Assembly: GCA_947589605.1 (NCBI GenBank)
Contig: CANQBR010000004.1
Span: forward strand, 1 to 64,000
DNA from: an uncultured Phascolarctobacterium sp.
Lineage (GTDB): Bacteria > Bacillota > Negativicutes > Acidaminococcales > Acidaminococcaceae
DNA: 64,000 nucleotides
Reading direction: 5' to 3'
The notes beneath the pieces are model-generated. The model was not told where the DNA came from and searched no databases. It saw only the letters and a program-made list of their open reading frames with translations. Numbering within the stretch: the stretch's first letter is position 1; every line of letters starts with the position of its first letter. Both the position numbers and the translations under genes were made by a program. This document shows, piece after piece, positions 35,271 to 44,409 of this stretch.

Positions 35271-36339
35271 TTACCTTCTCCTCGGGGCCTTTGGCATCGC
35301 CCCTGTCTGTCACGATCTCATAACCGGCTGCTTTCACCAGAGCCCGCAGGGCGCGGAGCCCTTCGGCGCTCTCGGCGCCGCTGTGGCTCTTGCCGCTGTA
35401 CAGTTGATAAAGCTTGCGCACATTGAGGGGCGAAAGATTGGGCATCACCACGTTGGCCCCGGCCTGCAGGCCTCGGGCTCTTCCGTCGGCGGCGAGAGTG
35501 CTCAAAGCAGTTGTGGCAGGCAGCAGAGCGTAGGGGAAGAGGAGCCGCAAAAGAGAGATGAGTTTCAATGTGAGCTCTGCGCTGCCGTCGGGGCAGTCTT
35601 TGAAGGGCGTGTCGGGGTGATGGATGAAGGGGCCGATGCCGATCATGGCCGGCTGCAATTTTTGCAAAAAACGAAGATCGGCCACCAAATGCTCCGGTTT
35701 TTGGCCGGGGCTGCCCACCATGAAGCCGCTGCCCGTTTGATAGCCCAGTTCTTTCAAATGCCAAAGACAATTTTTGCGATGCTCCAAACTGAGAGAGGCG
35801 GGGTGCAGGAGCCGGTAGTGCTCCGGCGTCGCCGTTTCGTGGCGCAGCAGGTAGCGGTCGGCGCCGGCTGCTTTTAAACGGCGATAACTTTCTTTGTCTC
35901 TTTCGCCCACAGAAAGGGTGATGGCGCAGTCGGGGTATCGGCGGCGGATGGAGGCGACGAGGGCGCACAGTTTTTCGTCGTCGAAATAAGGGTCTTCTCC
36001 GCCCTGCAGCACGAAGGTGCGAAAACCCAAACGATGTCCTTCGGCGCAGCAGCGCAAAATTTCTTCGTCGGCGAGGCGGTAGCGCCCCGCTTTTTTGTTG
36101 CCGGCGCGGATGCCGCAGTAGTAACAATTATTTTTGCAATGATCGGTGAATTCGATGAGGCCGCGGATATAGACGGCGTTGCCGTAGATCTTTCTTCTCA
36201 CTTCATCCGCTTTGGCGGCCAAAGGAGCCTGAGCAAGAGGATCTTCGATGAGCCTAAGGAGCTCTTCGTCGGGCAGATCGCCGTAGCGGGTCAAATTTTC
36301 TATGGTCTTATCTAAAGATAGGTCGGAGATCTTCATCAT
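35263..36339 (-). CDS. hydE: [FeFe]-hydrogenase maturase HydE (radical SAM)
   Basis: Radical SAM enzyme in H-cluster assembly. The cluster motif is CKNNCYYC (C68, C72, C75), followed by FRTFVLQGGEDPYFDDEKL, ITLSVGERD, RHETATPEHY, SGFMVGSPGQ, GIGPFIHHPDTPF and a TIM-barrel end with PNLSP. These match HydE rather than BioB or PylB, and 358 residues fits. Two adjacent ATGs (36339, 36336) are possible; neither has a good ribosome site. HydF, HydG and hydrogenase genes are not in the window. Confidence 0.9.
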   Translation of the reverse strand: MMKISDLSLDKTIENLTRYGDLPDEELLRLIEDPLAQAPLAAKADEVRRKIYGNAVYIRGLIEFTDHCKNNCYYCGIRAGNKKAGRYRLADEEILRCCAEGHRLGFRTFVLQGGEDPYFDDEKLCALVASIRRRYPDCAITLSVGERDKESYRRLKAAGADRYLLRHETATPEHYRLLHPASLSLEHRKNCLWHLKELGYQTGSGFMVGSPGQKPEHLVADLRFLQKLQPAMIGIGPFIHHPDTPFKDCPDGSAELTLKLISLLRLLFPYALLPATTALSTLAADGRARGLQAGANVVMPNLSPLNVRKLYQLYSGKSHSGAESAEGLRALRALVKAAGYEIVTDRGDAKGPEEKVNG

Positions 36340-36453
36340 TATCGAAAAAAATAAAAGAACGATACGCTCTTACCGACGATCTTTTGCGAAAAAGGAGCCG
36401 GCTCGGGAGCGAGAACGGGAAAGAAAAAATTTTCGCCGGAGCCTCATGTGGGC

Positions 36454-37416
36454 TCAAGCCTTGGGCGCACGAAAATTATTTTGGAAAATCTTTGCGGTCA
36501 GGTCCATAAAAGTGAGCATGTATTTGGGATGGACCTCGTCTTTGCGGCAGACCAGAGCCAAAGCGTTGAGCAAGGTCTCGTCCAAGAGAGGGATCACCAG
36601 CAGGTCTTTTAAAAGAGAAGGCCTTTCGGCGGAGGAAGAGACGAGGATCATCTCCAGCACTAAAGCGGCGCAGTAACCCTGACGGCAGAGGGAGAGCATG
36701 GAGCTGCCCCGATTGGAAACGATGAGCTGGTTGGGCTTGCGGTCTTCTTTGATGAAAAGCTGCTCCACGGCGGCGTGGATGCGGGTGCGGGCCGGGCTCA
36801 AGATCAAAGGGATGTCCATGAGCTCCCGCATGTGGGCCCCTGACCTCATCAATTTTTTGCCGTCGGCGGCGGGATAATATTTTTTCAACAACTCTTCGGA
36901 AACGAGGAAGAAGAGATGCTCCTGCATCAGGTCCAAATAAGAAAAGAGAGGATTGTCGAAGCGGGGCTCGCGGCAGCGGGAAGCGATGACGATATCCAGC
37001 TCGCCTTTTTGCAGCAGCTCTTCCAGTTGAGCGGTGTGAGCTTCCACCAAAGTGAGGGTGACATTGGGATGGACCTTGTTGAAGAGGGGCACGATCAACG
37101 GCAAAAAGCCCTGCACCCGGGCGGGGGAGATGCCGATGCGCAGAGTGCCGTAATTATTTTCCGTCATGTAGCTGAGGCGGGCCTTCAACTGCTCGTCGAT
37201 CTTCAGCATTTGCCGGGCAGCCTCCAAGAGCTGAGTGCCGGCGAAAGTGAGCCGCACCTGAGGCTTTCGGTCGAAAAGTTTGACGCCGTAGCAGTCTTCC
37301 AACTTTTTGATGTGCAGGCTCAAGTTTTGCTGAGTGATGTACATGTTGGCGGCGGCCCGAGTAAAATTCAATTCTTTCGCCAATTCGATAAAACATCGGA
37401 GCGAGAAAAAATTCAT
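36454..37416 (-). CDS. LysR-family transcriptional regulator
   Basis: Likely regulator of the divergent RraA-SLC13 operon. The N-terminal winged helix-turn-helix reads FIELAKELNFTRAAANMYITQQNLSLHIKKLE (about 7-38). The ligand-binding domain starts near 90 (GTLRIGISPARVQGFLPLIVPLF). 320 residues from ATG 37416, which has AGGAGG 7 bases upstream; the frame continues 20 codons further without a ribosome site. LysR regulators usually bind the pathway substrate or product and control the divergent promoter, here within 37417-37658. Confidence 0.93.
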   Translation of the reverse strand: MNFFSLRCFIELAKELNFTRAAANMYITQQNLSLHIKKLEDCYGVKLFDRKPQVRLTFAGTQLLEAARQMLKIDEQLKARLSYMTENNYGTLRIGISPARVQGFLPLIVPLFNKVHPNVTLTLVEAHTAQLEELLQKGELDIVIASRCREPRFDNPLFSYLDLMQEHLFFLVSEELLKKYYPAADGKKLMRSGAHMRELMDIPLILSPARTRIHAAVEQLFIKEDRKPNQLIVSNRGSSMLSLCRQGYCAALVLEMILVSSSAERPSLLKDLLVIPLLDETLLNALALVCRKDEVHPKYMLTFMDLTAKIFQNNFRAPKA

Positions 37417-37489
37417 CGCAGCGCCTCCTGCGAGCCTAGGCTCTTTGCTCTGACAATTATAACTTGTCCGCTTCACAAAAATAACTGAT

Positions 37490-37518
37490 TTTACTTACAT
37501 TTTACTTTACTATATCAT
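37490..37518 (+). promoter_or_regulatory. candidate promoter/LysR control region of the catabolic operon
   Basis: TTTACT (37490-37495), 17-base spacer, TATCAT (37513-37518), a weak match as expected for an activated promoter. TTTTACTT-like direct repeats (37489-37510) overlap it, and the palindrome GGAAAATTTTCC lies at 37536-37547. Confidence 0.45.
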
Positions 37519-37658
37519 AGTTTGCAAAGAGCAAAGGAAAATTTTCCGCAAAATCTTCCCGCTCGCGAGTCGTAATTTTTTGACGAAGGCTTGCCCGAAA
37601 AATCGAGGCGAGCACGCAGTCGACGGATGATGAACGATCATGCAAAGGAGGAACTGTC

Positions 37659-38360
37659 ATGTCCGTAGGTAAGAGAATTTATTTGCAACGTGAAATGCCC
37701 GATCCGGAAGTGATGGCCCAATTCAAGACCATCCCCGCATCCAACACCGCCGATGTGATGGGACGCAGCTGCGCCATGAATCCCCGCATCAAATTGGTGA
37801 GCAGCCCCAAAGATCAGATGATGGTGGGCCCCGCCTTCACCGTTAAAGGCCGGGCAGGCGACAACTTGGCTCTTCATGCCGCTTTGAATTTCTGCCGCGA
37901 GGGCGATGTGTTGGTAGTGTCCAACGAAGAGGACGACACCCGCTCCCTGATGGGCGAAGTGATGATGGCTTATTTGAAATATACGAAGAAAGTGGCCGGC
38001 ATTATTTTAGACGGGCCCATCCGCGATATCGACGAGATCGGCAAATGGGACTTCCCCGTTTACTGCACCGGCACCACTCCCGGCGGCCCCTATAAAGAAG
38101 GTCCCGGCGAGATCAACGTGCCCATCTCCTGCGGCGGCGTCAGCGTCAACCCCGGCGACATCATTTTGGCCGACCCGGACGGCGTCATCGTCATCCCCCG
38201 CAAAGATGCTCCCGTTATTTTAGAAGAAGCGAAAAAATTCCAAGCCGCCGACGAAAAGAAACTGGCAGCTGCCAAAGACGGCACCGCCAACAGAGCGTGG
38301 GTGGAAAAAAGTTTGGCAGAAAAAGGCTTCGAGATCATCGACGACGTCTACAGGCCCTGA
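37659..38360 (+). CDS. RraA/HMG-aldolase family protein
   Basis: Class II (metal-dependent) pyruvate aldolase or oxaloacetate decarboxylase fold, homologous to 4-hydroxy-4-methyl-2-oxoglutarate aldolase and to RraA. The 233 residues show TIPASNTADVMGR near 24, VGPAFTV, GE at 99-100 and the metal/substrate motif LDGPIRDIDEI with R122 and D123. The C-terminal GDIILADPDGVIVIPR is a family signature. A regulator-of-RNase-E role is unlikely because RNase Y is used here. AAAGGAGGAAC precedes ATG 37659. First gene of the divergent operon. Confidence 0.9.
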   Translation: MSVGKRIYLQREMPDPEVMAQFKTIPASNTADVMGRSCAMNPRIKLVSSPKDQMMVGPAFTVKGRAGDNLALHAALNFCREGDVLVVSNEEDDTRSLMGEVMMAYLKYTKKVAGIILDGPIRDIDEIGKWDFPVYCTGTTPGGPYKEGPGEINVPISCGGVSVNPGDIILADPDGVIVIPRKDAPVILEEAKKFQAADEKKLAAAKDGTANRAWVEKSLAEKGFEIIDDVYRP

Positions 38361-38439
38361 GCCCAGAGTTCGAGCCGCAAGAAAAGTTTCGGCCGCGAAA
38401 ATGCATGAAAAATATTTTTAGTTGCGAAGGGAGGCTGTT

Positions 38440-39711
38440 ATGGCTCCGTCCACGATCTGCATCATAATCTTAGTTCTGGCGATCATCTCTTTCTTACTGG
38501 AAAAGATCCCGGTCAACATGACCGTTATGCTTACCCTGATCTCTCTCGTGCTGCTGCGGTTGGTGACCCCCGCACAGGCCATCGCCGGCTTCGCCGGCAC
38601 CACCATCCTGATGCTGATCGGCGTCGTGATCGTGGGCAGCGCCCTTTTCGAGACCGGCGTCTGCGATAAGATCGCCGCCACGGTCACCAAATTCGCCAAG
38701 ACCGAACGGCAGATGATCATGGCCATCATGGTGATCTCCAGCATCATGTCCGCCGGCTTGAGCAACTCCGGCACCGTAGCGGTCTTCATCCCCATCATCA
38801 TGGGTATTTGCGCCACTACCGGCTTCAGTCACTCCAAACTTTTGATGTCTGCCTTTTTGGGCTCCATGGCCGGCGGCCGGCTCACTCTGGTAGGCGATGC
38901 CGCCATCAACGTATTGATCGGCGATCAGATCAAAGCTTTAGGCTATCCCTTCGGCTTTTTCGAGATCAGCAAGATCGGCGTGCCTCTCACTTTGATCATG
39001 CTGGTCTACACTTACTTCATCGGTTACAAATTTTTGCCCGACATCAAAATCAAAGGCATGGACGATCAATTGTTCAACAGCAAAGAGCCGAAGAACGCTC
39101 CCCGTTGGAAGCAGATCGCTTCCGTGGTCGTCCTCTTCTTGGTGTTCGTGGCCATGATCTTCGAAAAACAGACGGGCATCCCTTCTTATATGGTGGCCAT
39201 CATCGGTGCGGTGATGGATGTGCTGCTGGGCATCTTCACCGAGAAGCAGGCCTATCAATTGGTCAGCATCAAGACCGTCATCCTTTTGGGCGGCATGGTG
39301 CCTTTGGCCACGGCTCTTAAAAATACCGGCGCCGCCCAGATCATCGCCGATCAATTGATCTGGATCATCGGCAATTCTACCAACGTCTATTTCATCACCA
39401 TCGTCATCTTCGTCTTGACGGTCATCATGACGCAGTTCATGTCCAATGTGGTGGCGGTCACCCTTTTGATGCCCATCGTCATCGCCATCGCCAACACCAT
39501 CGGCGTCATCCCCTCCGCTTTGATCATGGTGCTGGGCATCGCCTCCACTATGTCCATCCTCAGCCCCATCGCCTGCCCTCCCGCCAACTTGATCTATTCT
39601 TACGGCGGCTACAAGTTCTCCGACTATTTGAAGAGCAACATAGGGCTGACCTTGGTGTTCTTGGTGGCCTGCATAGTGCTGATCCCCATGATCTGGCCTC
39701 TGTACGGCTGA
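38440..39711 (+). CDS. SLC13/DASS family carboxylate permease
   Basis: Polytopic inner-membrane transporter of 423 residues with 10-12 hydrophobic segments. Both halves carry a Ser-Asn signature: GLSNSGTVAVFIPI in the first repeat and QFMSNVVAVTLLMPI in the second, which form the Na+/carboxylate site in DASS proteins. The helix-break LTLVGDAAIN also fits. ATG 38440 follows AGGGAGG; an upstream TTG (38422) is less likely. Being in the operon, it probably imports the substrate, likely a di- or hydroxycarboxylate. Confidence 0.9.
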   Translation: MAPSTICIIILVLAIISFLLEKIPVNMTVMLTLISLVLLRLVTPAQAIAGFAGTTILMLIGVVIVGSALFETGVCDKIAATVTKFAKTERQMIMAIMVISSIMSAGLSNSGTVAVFIPIIMGICATTGFSHSKLLMSAFLGSMAGGRLTLVGDAAINVLIGDQIKALGYPFGFFEISKIGVPLTLIMLVYTYFIGYKFLPDIKIKGMDDQLFNSKEPKNAPRWKQIASVVVLFLVFVAMIFEKQTGIPSYMVAIIGAVMDVLLGIFTEKQAYQLVSIKTVILLGGMVPLATALKNTGAAQIIADQLIWIIGNSTNVYFITIVIFVLTVIMTQFMSNVVAVTLLMPIVIAIANTIGVIPSALIMVLGIASTMSILSPIACPPANLIYSYGGYKFSDYLKSNIGLTLVFLVACIVLIPMIWPLYG

Positions 39712-39736
39712 GCCTTTGCCAAAGGAGAGAGGGTAG

Positions 39737-40870
39737 ATGGAACTTCTCATTCGTAACGTTATATTGACAGACACGAAGAGCGGCCGAGAGAGCGAGGCTG
39801 ATGTAGTCGTCGACGAGGGGAAGATCGCTTCTTTGGAGCCGGCGGGCACGGTGCCCGAGACGGGGAAGAAAGTGCTTGAAGGCAACGGCGATCATCTGCT
39901 GCCGGGCCTCGTCGATTATCACACTCATCTTTTTCGCCACGGCAGCACCTTCGGCCTGGATGCGGATCTTTTACTCGGCGCCGGTGTCACCACCGCCGTG
40001 GATATGGGCACCGCCGGTTGGGTGAATTATCCGGCCTTCGCCCGCTGCGATCTTCAAAACAAGAAGCTGCGCCTCTTCAGTTATTTGAATGTTTCTCCCA
40101 TCGGTCAGCCGGGCAAGGGCATCAACGAACCCTTAGACGACGAGTTGTTGGATGAAGAAAAAATGGCAGCCGTCATCAGCCGCTATCTGGGTCAGATCAA
40201 AGGCCTCAAGATCAGAGTGAGCAGAGCCATCGTCAAAGAGCTGGGGCTCGCCCCTTTGCGGCGGGCCGTGGAGCTGGGAGAAAAATTGGGGCTGCCTGTC
40301 TGCGTTCACACCACCGACCCGGCAGAAGGGAGCGAAGCAGTAGCCGCCATCTTGAGAGCAGGCGACGTGTACAGCCACGTCTATCATAACAAAGGCTGCA
40401 CTATTTTGACGGAGAGCGGCGAGATCTGCCCGGGTCTTTTAGAAGCAAGGCAACGGGGCGTGCTGATGGAAGTGGGCAACGGCAGGATGAATTTCAGCTT
40501 CGCTGTGGCCAAACAGGCGGCCGCTCACGCTTTTTGGCCCGACATCATCAGCAGCGATTCTACTCCCGCCACTTTTCACAAAGATACGGCCATGTGGGAC
40601 TTGCCTCGGGTGATGAGCAAATTTCTCGCGCTGGGGATGCCCTGGCCTGCCGTCATCCGTGCAGTGACGGAGACCCCGGCGAAAGTGCTGGGCTGTGAAG
40701 ATGAGCTCGCCAAGATCGCCGTCGGCCGCACTGCCGATCTTTTCCTTTGCGAGTTGAAGAAAGAAAAACTGCTCTTCGAAGATTCGGAAGGCAACAAAAC
40801 GGAAGGCAGTTCGGTGCTGGTGCCCCTCGCTACCGTTTATGCGGGCAGACCGGTCTATCGAGCTCTTTAA
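39737..40870 (+). CDS. amidohydrolase of the cog3964 (dihydroorotase-like) group
   Basis: Metal-dependent TIM-barrel hydrolase. HTH at 62-64, candidate bridging K158 (GLKIR), H191 (VCVHTTD), H214/H217 (SHVYHNKG) and D274 (ISSDST) give a full binuclear set. The segment EVGNGRMNFSFAVA matches cog3964 proteins rather than true dihydroorotase. Characterised cog3964 enzymes hydrolyse acetyl esters of R-2-hydroxy acids such as acetyl-R-mandelate. 377 residues, 25 bases after the permease gene, AAAGGAGAGAGGG upstream. The substrate here is inferred, not shown. Confidence 0.88.
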   Translation: MELLIRNVILTDTKSGRESEADVVVDEGKIASLEPAGTVPETGKKVLEGNGDHLLPGLVDYHTHLFRHGSTFGLDADLLLGAGVTTAVDMGTAGWVNYPAFARCDLQNKKLRLFSYLNVSPIGQPGKGINEPLDDELLDEEKMAAVISRYLGQIKGLKIRVSRAIVKELGLAPLRRAVELGEKLGLPVCVHTTDPAEGSEAVAAILRAGDVYSHVYHNKGCTILTESGEICPGLLEARQRGVLMEVGNGRMNFSFAVAKQAAAHAFWPDIISSDSTPATFHKDTAMWDLPRVMSKFLALGMPWPAVIRAVTETPAKVLGCEDELAKIAVGRTADLFLCELKKEKLLFEDSEGNKTEGSSVLVPLATVYAGRPVYRAL

Positions 40871-40885
40871 AAGAAAGGAGAGAAC

Positions 40886-41845
40886 ATGAGCTATAAAGTT
40901 TTGATCCCTCAACCCATACTCCCGGCAGGGTATGAATATTTGAAAAAGTGCGGGTTCACGGCAGTGAACGGACGGGGCTCTTCGGAGGAAGAGATCATAG
41001 CGGATGCAGCCGACTGCGATGCCATGATCGTCCGCACCGCCAAGATCACCGCCAAAATTTTGGACAACGCTCCCAAATTGAAGATCATAGCCCGCCACGG
41101 GGCCGGTTACGATAATGTAGACTTGGAGGCCTGCCGCCGTCATAAAGTGATCGTCGCCACCGCCGGCGGAGCCAATGCCATCTCGGTGGCAGAGCTCACG
41201 ATCTTTTATATGCTCTATTGCTCCCGCAACTTCAAAGCAGTGCTTGCCCATTGCAGAGAAGATTATCGCTATGCCAAGATGACTTTGCCGAAGACAGAAC
41301 TGGAAGGCAAAGTGCTGGGCCTCATCGGCACCGGCAACATCGGCAAATTGGCAGCCCAAAAAGCGGCCTTGGGTTTCAACATGAAAGTGATCGCTTACGA
41401 TCCTTACGCCAAAGAAGTGCCCGACTACATCACGCTGCTTCAAGACAGAGACAAGGTCTTCACCGACGCCGATTATGTTTCTCTCCACATACCGGCCACT
41501 AAGAGCACCATCCACAGCGTGGGGCAGAGAGAATTCGAATTGATGAAGCCCACCGCCTATCTGATCAACACAGCCAGAGGCGCCGTGGTGGATGAAGCGG
41601 CTCTCATCGCTGCCTTGCGGGAGAAAAAGATCGCCGGCGCCGGGCTGGACGTAGTGGAGAAAGAGCCTTTCGATCCGACCAATCCTCTTTTGGAGATGGA
41701 GAACGTGCTGGTGGCTCCCCATATCGGCGGCAACACCAAAGAAGCTTCCGCCCGCTCTTCCGTCGCCTGCGCTCAGGCCGTGGAAGCCTTCTTCGCCGGC
41801 AAAAGGCCTCAATTCGTCGTGCCGGAGCTGAGCGATCTCTTGTGA
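40886..41845 (+). CDS. D-2-hydroxyacid dehydrogenase (3-phosphoglycerate dehydrogenase-like)
   Basis: NAD-dependent oxidoreductase of 319 residues. Rossmann motif GTGNIG (148-153) with D172 as probable NAD selector. Catalytic R231 (NTARG), E260 (VVEKEP) and H279 (APHIGG) are all present. No ACT or ASB domain follows, so it is the short catabolic or general form rather than a regulated serine-pathway enzyme. It is the last gene of the operon (15-base gap, AAAGGAGAG ribosome site) and would oxidise a D/R-2-hydroxy acid to the 2-oxo acid or run in reverse. Confidence 0.9.
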   Translation: MSYKVLIPQPILPAGYEYLKKCGFTAVNGRGSSEEEIIADAADCDAMIVRTAKITAKILDNAPKLKIIARHGAGYDNVDLEACRRHKVIVATAGGANAISVAELTIFYMLYCSRNFKAVLAHCREDYRYAKMTLPKTELEGKVLGLIGTGNIGKLAAQKAALGFNMKVIAYDPYAKEVPDYITLLQDRDKVFTDADYVSLHIPATKSTIHSVGQREFELMKPTAYLINTARGAVVDEAALIAALREKKIAGAGLDVVEKEPFDPTNPLLEMENVLVAPHIGGNTKEASARSSVACAQAVEAFFAGKRPQFVVPELSDLL

Positions 41846-41891
41846 GCCGAAAAGAAAAAGAAAATTTTTAAAATCTCAAAAGAAAAAAGTC

Positions 41892-41922
41892 AGCGCCGAG
41901 GTCCAAGACCTCGGCGCTTTTA
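41892..41922. terminator. bidirectional terminator between the catabolic operon and proA
   Basis: A perfect 12-bp stem, AGCGCCGAGGTC and GACCTCGGCGCT (41892-41918), loop CAA. TTTT follows on plus and an A-run precedes it (T-run on minus), serving both convergent operons. Confidence 0.92.
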
Positions 41923-41951
41923 AAATGCTCGCGCAAAAAAATATTTTTGCT

Positions 41952-43208
41952 TTACGATCTGAGCTGGCCGTTGCCGTCGATCAAATATTTGTAGCTCGTC
42001 AGTTCAGGCAGGCCCATGGGTCCGCGGGCATGGAGCTTTTGAGTGCTGATGCCTATCTCTGCTCCGAAACCGAATTCGTTGCCGTCGGTGAAACGAGTGG
42101 AGGCGTTCACATAAACGGCGGCCGCATCCACTTCCTGTTGAAAGCGGCGTGCCCGTTGAAAGTTTTCGGTGACGATGCACTCGCTGTGTTTGGTGCCGTA
42201 GGCGGCGATGTGCTCCATGGCCTCATCCATCGAGCCCACCACTTTAACGGCAAGACGCAGATCGCCGTACTCGGCGGCCCAATCTTCTTCTGTGGCCGGC
42301 AGTACTTTGGGGCTGTAACTTTGCACCGTTTCGTCTCCGAACAGTTCTACGCCGGCCTCGAGATAGGCGGCCAGCATAGGAGGCAAGAAGGCAGGAGCCG
42401 CGGCTCGATGTACCAAGAGAGTCTCCATGGCGTTGCAGGTGCTGGGCCGCTGTACTTTGGCGTTGAAACAGATCTTCACAGCCATCGCCACGTCGGCATC
42501 TTCATCTACATAAGTGTGGCAGACGCCGGCCCCTGTCTCGATTACCGGCACCTTGGAGTTAGCGACCACGGCTTTGATGAGCCCGGCACTGCCTCGAGGG
42601 ATGGCCAAGTCCACCAGCCCCTGCATTTGGATGAGATCGATGACCGCTTGACGGTCGGCAGTGTCGATCAATTGTACCGAAGTTTGGGGGAGGCCGCAGG
42701 CCGCAGCCGCCGCCGCAAGGAGGCGGGTGACTGCTTTATTGGTCTCGATGGCTTCGCTGCCGCCTTTTAAAATGACGGCGTTGCCTGTCTTCAGGCAGAG
42801 ACCGGCCGCATCGGCGGTGACATTAGGCCGAGCTTCGTAGATGATGGCGACGACGCCCAGAGGCACTCTGATCTTGGTGACGGTGAGCCCGTTGGGGCGG
42901 CGACCGCCGCCGATGACCTCGCCGATGGGATCGGGGAGGGCGGCCACCTGACGCAGACCGTCGGCCATATCGTCCAAACGGCGGGGGTCGAGACGCAAAC
43001 GATCCAACAGCGAGCTCTTCAGCCCTTTGGCTCGGGCGGCGTCCATGTCCAGCCGATTGGCGGCGAGGATCTCTTCTTCGTTTTCTTCAAGAGCTCTCGC
43101 CATAGCCAAAAGGGCGGCGTTTTTCGCTTCGGTGCCGGCAGCGGCCAACTTGCGAGCCGCTTTTTGAGCAGCCAAAGCTTTTTCTTTCACCAATGCGTAG
43201 GTGTCCAT
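41952..43208 (-). CDS. proA: gamma-glutamyl phosphate reductase
   Basis: Second step of proline synthesis. An aldehyde-dehydrogenase-like protein of 418 residues with KIRVPLGVVAIIYEARPNVT, LKGGSEAIETN and the catalytic cysteine region FNAKVQRPSTCNAMETLLVH, then DAAAVYVNASTRFTDG near the C-terminus. GGAGGAAGC precedes ATG 43208. It lies after proB in the same direction with a 57-base gap. Confidence 0.97.
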   Translation of the reverse strand: MDTYALVKEKALAAQKAARKLAAAGTEAKNAALLAMARALEENEEEILAANRLDMDAARAKGLKSSLLDRLRLDPRRLDDMADGLRQVAALPDPIGEVIGGGRRPNGLTVTKIRVPLGVVAIIYEARPNVTADAAGLCLKTGNAVILKGGSEAIETNKAVTRLLAAAAAACGLPQTSVQLIDTADRQAVIDLIQMQGLVDLAIPRGSAGLIKAVVANSKVPVIETGAGVCHTYVDEDADVAMAVKICFNAKVQRPSTCNAMETLLVHRAAAPAFLPPMLAAYLEAGVELFGDETVQSYSPKVLPATEEDWAAEYGDLRLAVKVVGSMDEAMEHIAAYGTKHSECIVTENFQRARRFQQEVDAAAVYVNASTRFTDGNEFGFGAEIGISTQKLHARGPMGLPELTSYKYLIDGNGQLRS

Positions 43209-43265
43209 GCTTCCTCCAAAAAAGTTTTCGAAAGATCTTCGACGATCTTCAAAGTTTTCTGCCCC

Positions 43266-44396
43266 TCAAAGGATGACGAGATCGTCCCGATGGATGACTT
43301 CGTCGAAAGTTTTGTGGCCTAAGATATCTTCGATCTCGCCGGACTTGCAGCCTTTGATCAGGTCTAATTCGGCGGCCGAATAGTGGACGAGGCCTCGGGC
43401 CAGTTCTCGCCCTTCGTCGTTTTGCACGCTGACGGTGCTGCCGGGCTCGAAGCTGCCGCTGACGGCGGTGATGCCGGCAGGCAAAATGCTGCAGCCCCCT
43501 GCTTTGCGCAGAGCTTTGACACAGCCGGCGTCCACGGTGATGCTGCCTTTGATGCGGGCCCCGAAGGCCAGCCAGCGTTTGCGGAACTGCAGCCGATTCT
43601 CGCGGCTGACGAAAAGAGTGCCGATCTCTTCGCCGGCCAAGATGCGGCTGAGGCTGTCTTTCACATTGCCCCCGGCAATCACCAAATTGATGCCGCTGGA
43701 AGTGGCAGCTTTTGCGGCTTGGATCTTCGTGGCCATGCCGCCGGTGCCCCGCAAACTGCCCACGCCGCCGGCGCCGGCTTCGATGGCGGGAGTGATCTCT
43801 GTCACCAAGCTCATCAATTTTGCTTCGGGGTGAGTTTGGGGATCGGCATCGTAAAGACCGTCCACATCGGAGAGGATGATCACCAGATCGGCGTCGATGA
43901 TGCCGGCCACCAGGGCCGACATGTTGTCGTTGTCGCCGATCTTCAATTCATCCAGAGCGATGACATCGTTTTCGTTGACGATGGGTATCACCCGCTGCTT
44001 CAAAAGGGCCATGAAGGTATTGCGGGAATTGGTGTAGCGCTGTCGATCCACGCTCTCCGCTTTGGTCAGCAACACCTGAGCCACGATCTGACCGTAGTCG
44101 GCGAAGAGCTTTTCGTAAGTGTGCATCAAAACGCCTTGGCCGACGGCGGCAGCTGCCTGCTTGCCGGGGATGGTGGCGGGCTTGCCGGGCAGGCCCAGTC
44201 GGTCCACGCCCACGGCCACCGCTCCCGAAGTCACCAAGATCATTTCTTTGCCCTGATTTTGCAGATCGGCCATCTCTCGGGCCAGCCGATCGATACGGCT
44301 GAAGTTGCGTTTGCCGTCGGGATAGGTGATGGTGCTGGTGCCCACTTTGACTACGATGCGTTTGGCTTTGGCCAGAGCTTTTCTTTCTTCCTGCAT
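43266..44396 (-). CDS. proB: glutamate 5-kinase
   Basis: First and feedback-controlled step of proline synthesis. The amino-acid kinase domain has VVKVGTSTI, LVTSGAVAVGVDRLGL, NENDVIALDELKIGDNDNMSALVA and SDVDGLYDADP, plus a GTGGMATKIQAA nucleotide loop. A C-terminal PUA domain (ITVDAGCVKALRKAGGCSILPAGI) follows. 376 residues. It begins 13 bases after obgE with a weak ribosome site, so coupling to obgE is likely. Confidence 0.97.
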   Translation of the reverse strand: MQEERKALAKAKRIVVKVGTSTITYPDGKRNFSRIDRLAREMADLQNQGKEMILVTSGAVAVGVDRLGLPGKPATIPGKQAAAAVGQGVLMHTYEKLFADYGQIVAQVLLTKAESVDRQRYTNSRNTFMALLKQRVIPIVNENDVIALDELKIGDNDNMSALVAGIIDADLVIILSDVDGLYDADPQTHPEAKLMSLVTEITPAIEAGAGGVGSLRGTGGMATKIQAAKAATSSGINLVIAGGNVKDSLSRILAGEEIGTLFVSRENRLQFRKRWLAFGARIKGSITVDAGCVKALRKAGGCSILPAGITAVSGSFEPGSTVSVQNDEGRELARGLVHYSAAELDLIKGCKSGEIEDILGHKTFDEVIHRDDLVIL

Positions 44397-44409
44397 CAGT
44401 GTGTACCCG

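Noticed and set aside
37659-38360. RraA as a regulator of RNase E
   Set aside because: The window encodes RNase Y and no RNase E, and the gene sits in a transport/catabolism operon with aldolase residues intact.
39737-40870. Dihydroorotase of pyrimidine synthesis
   Set aside because: No pyr genes are nearby, and the EVGNGRMNFSF segment and HVYHNKG motif fit the cog3964 group better.
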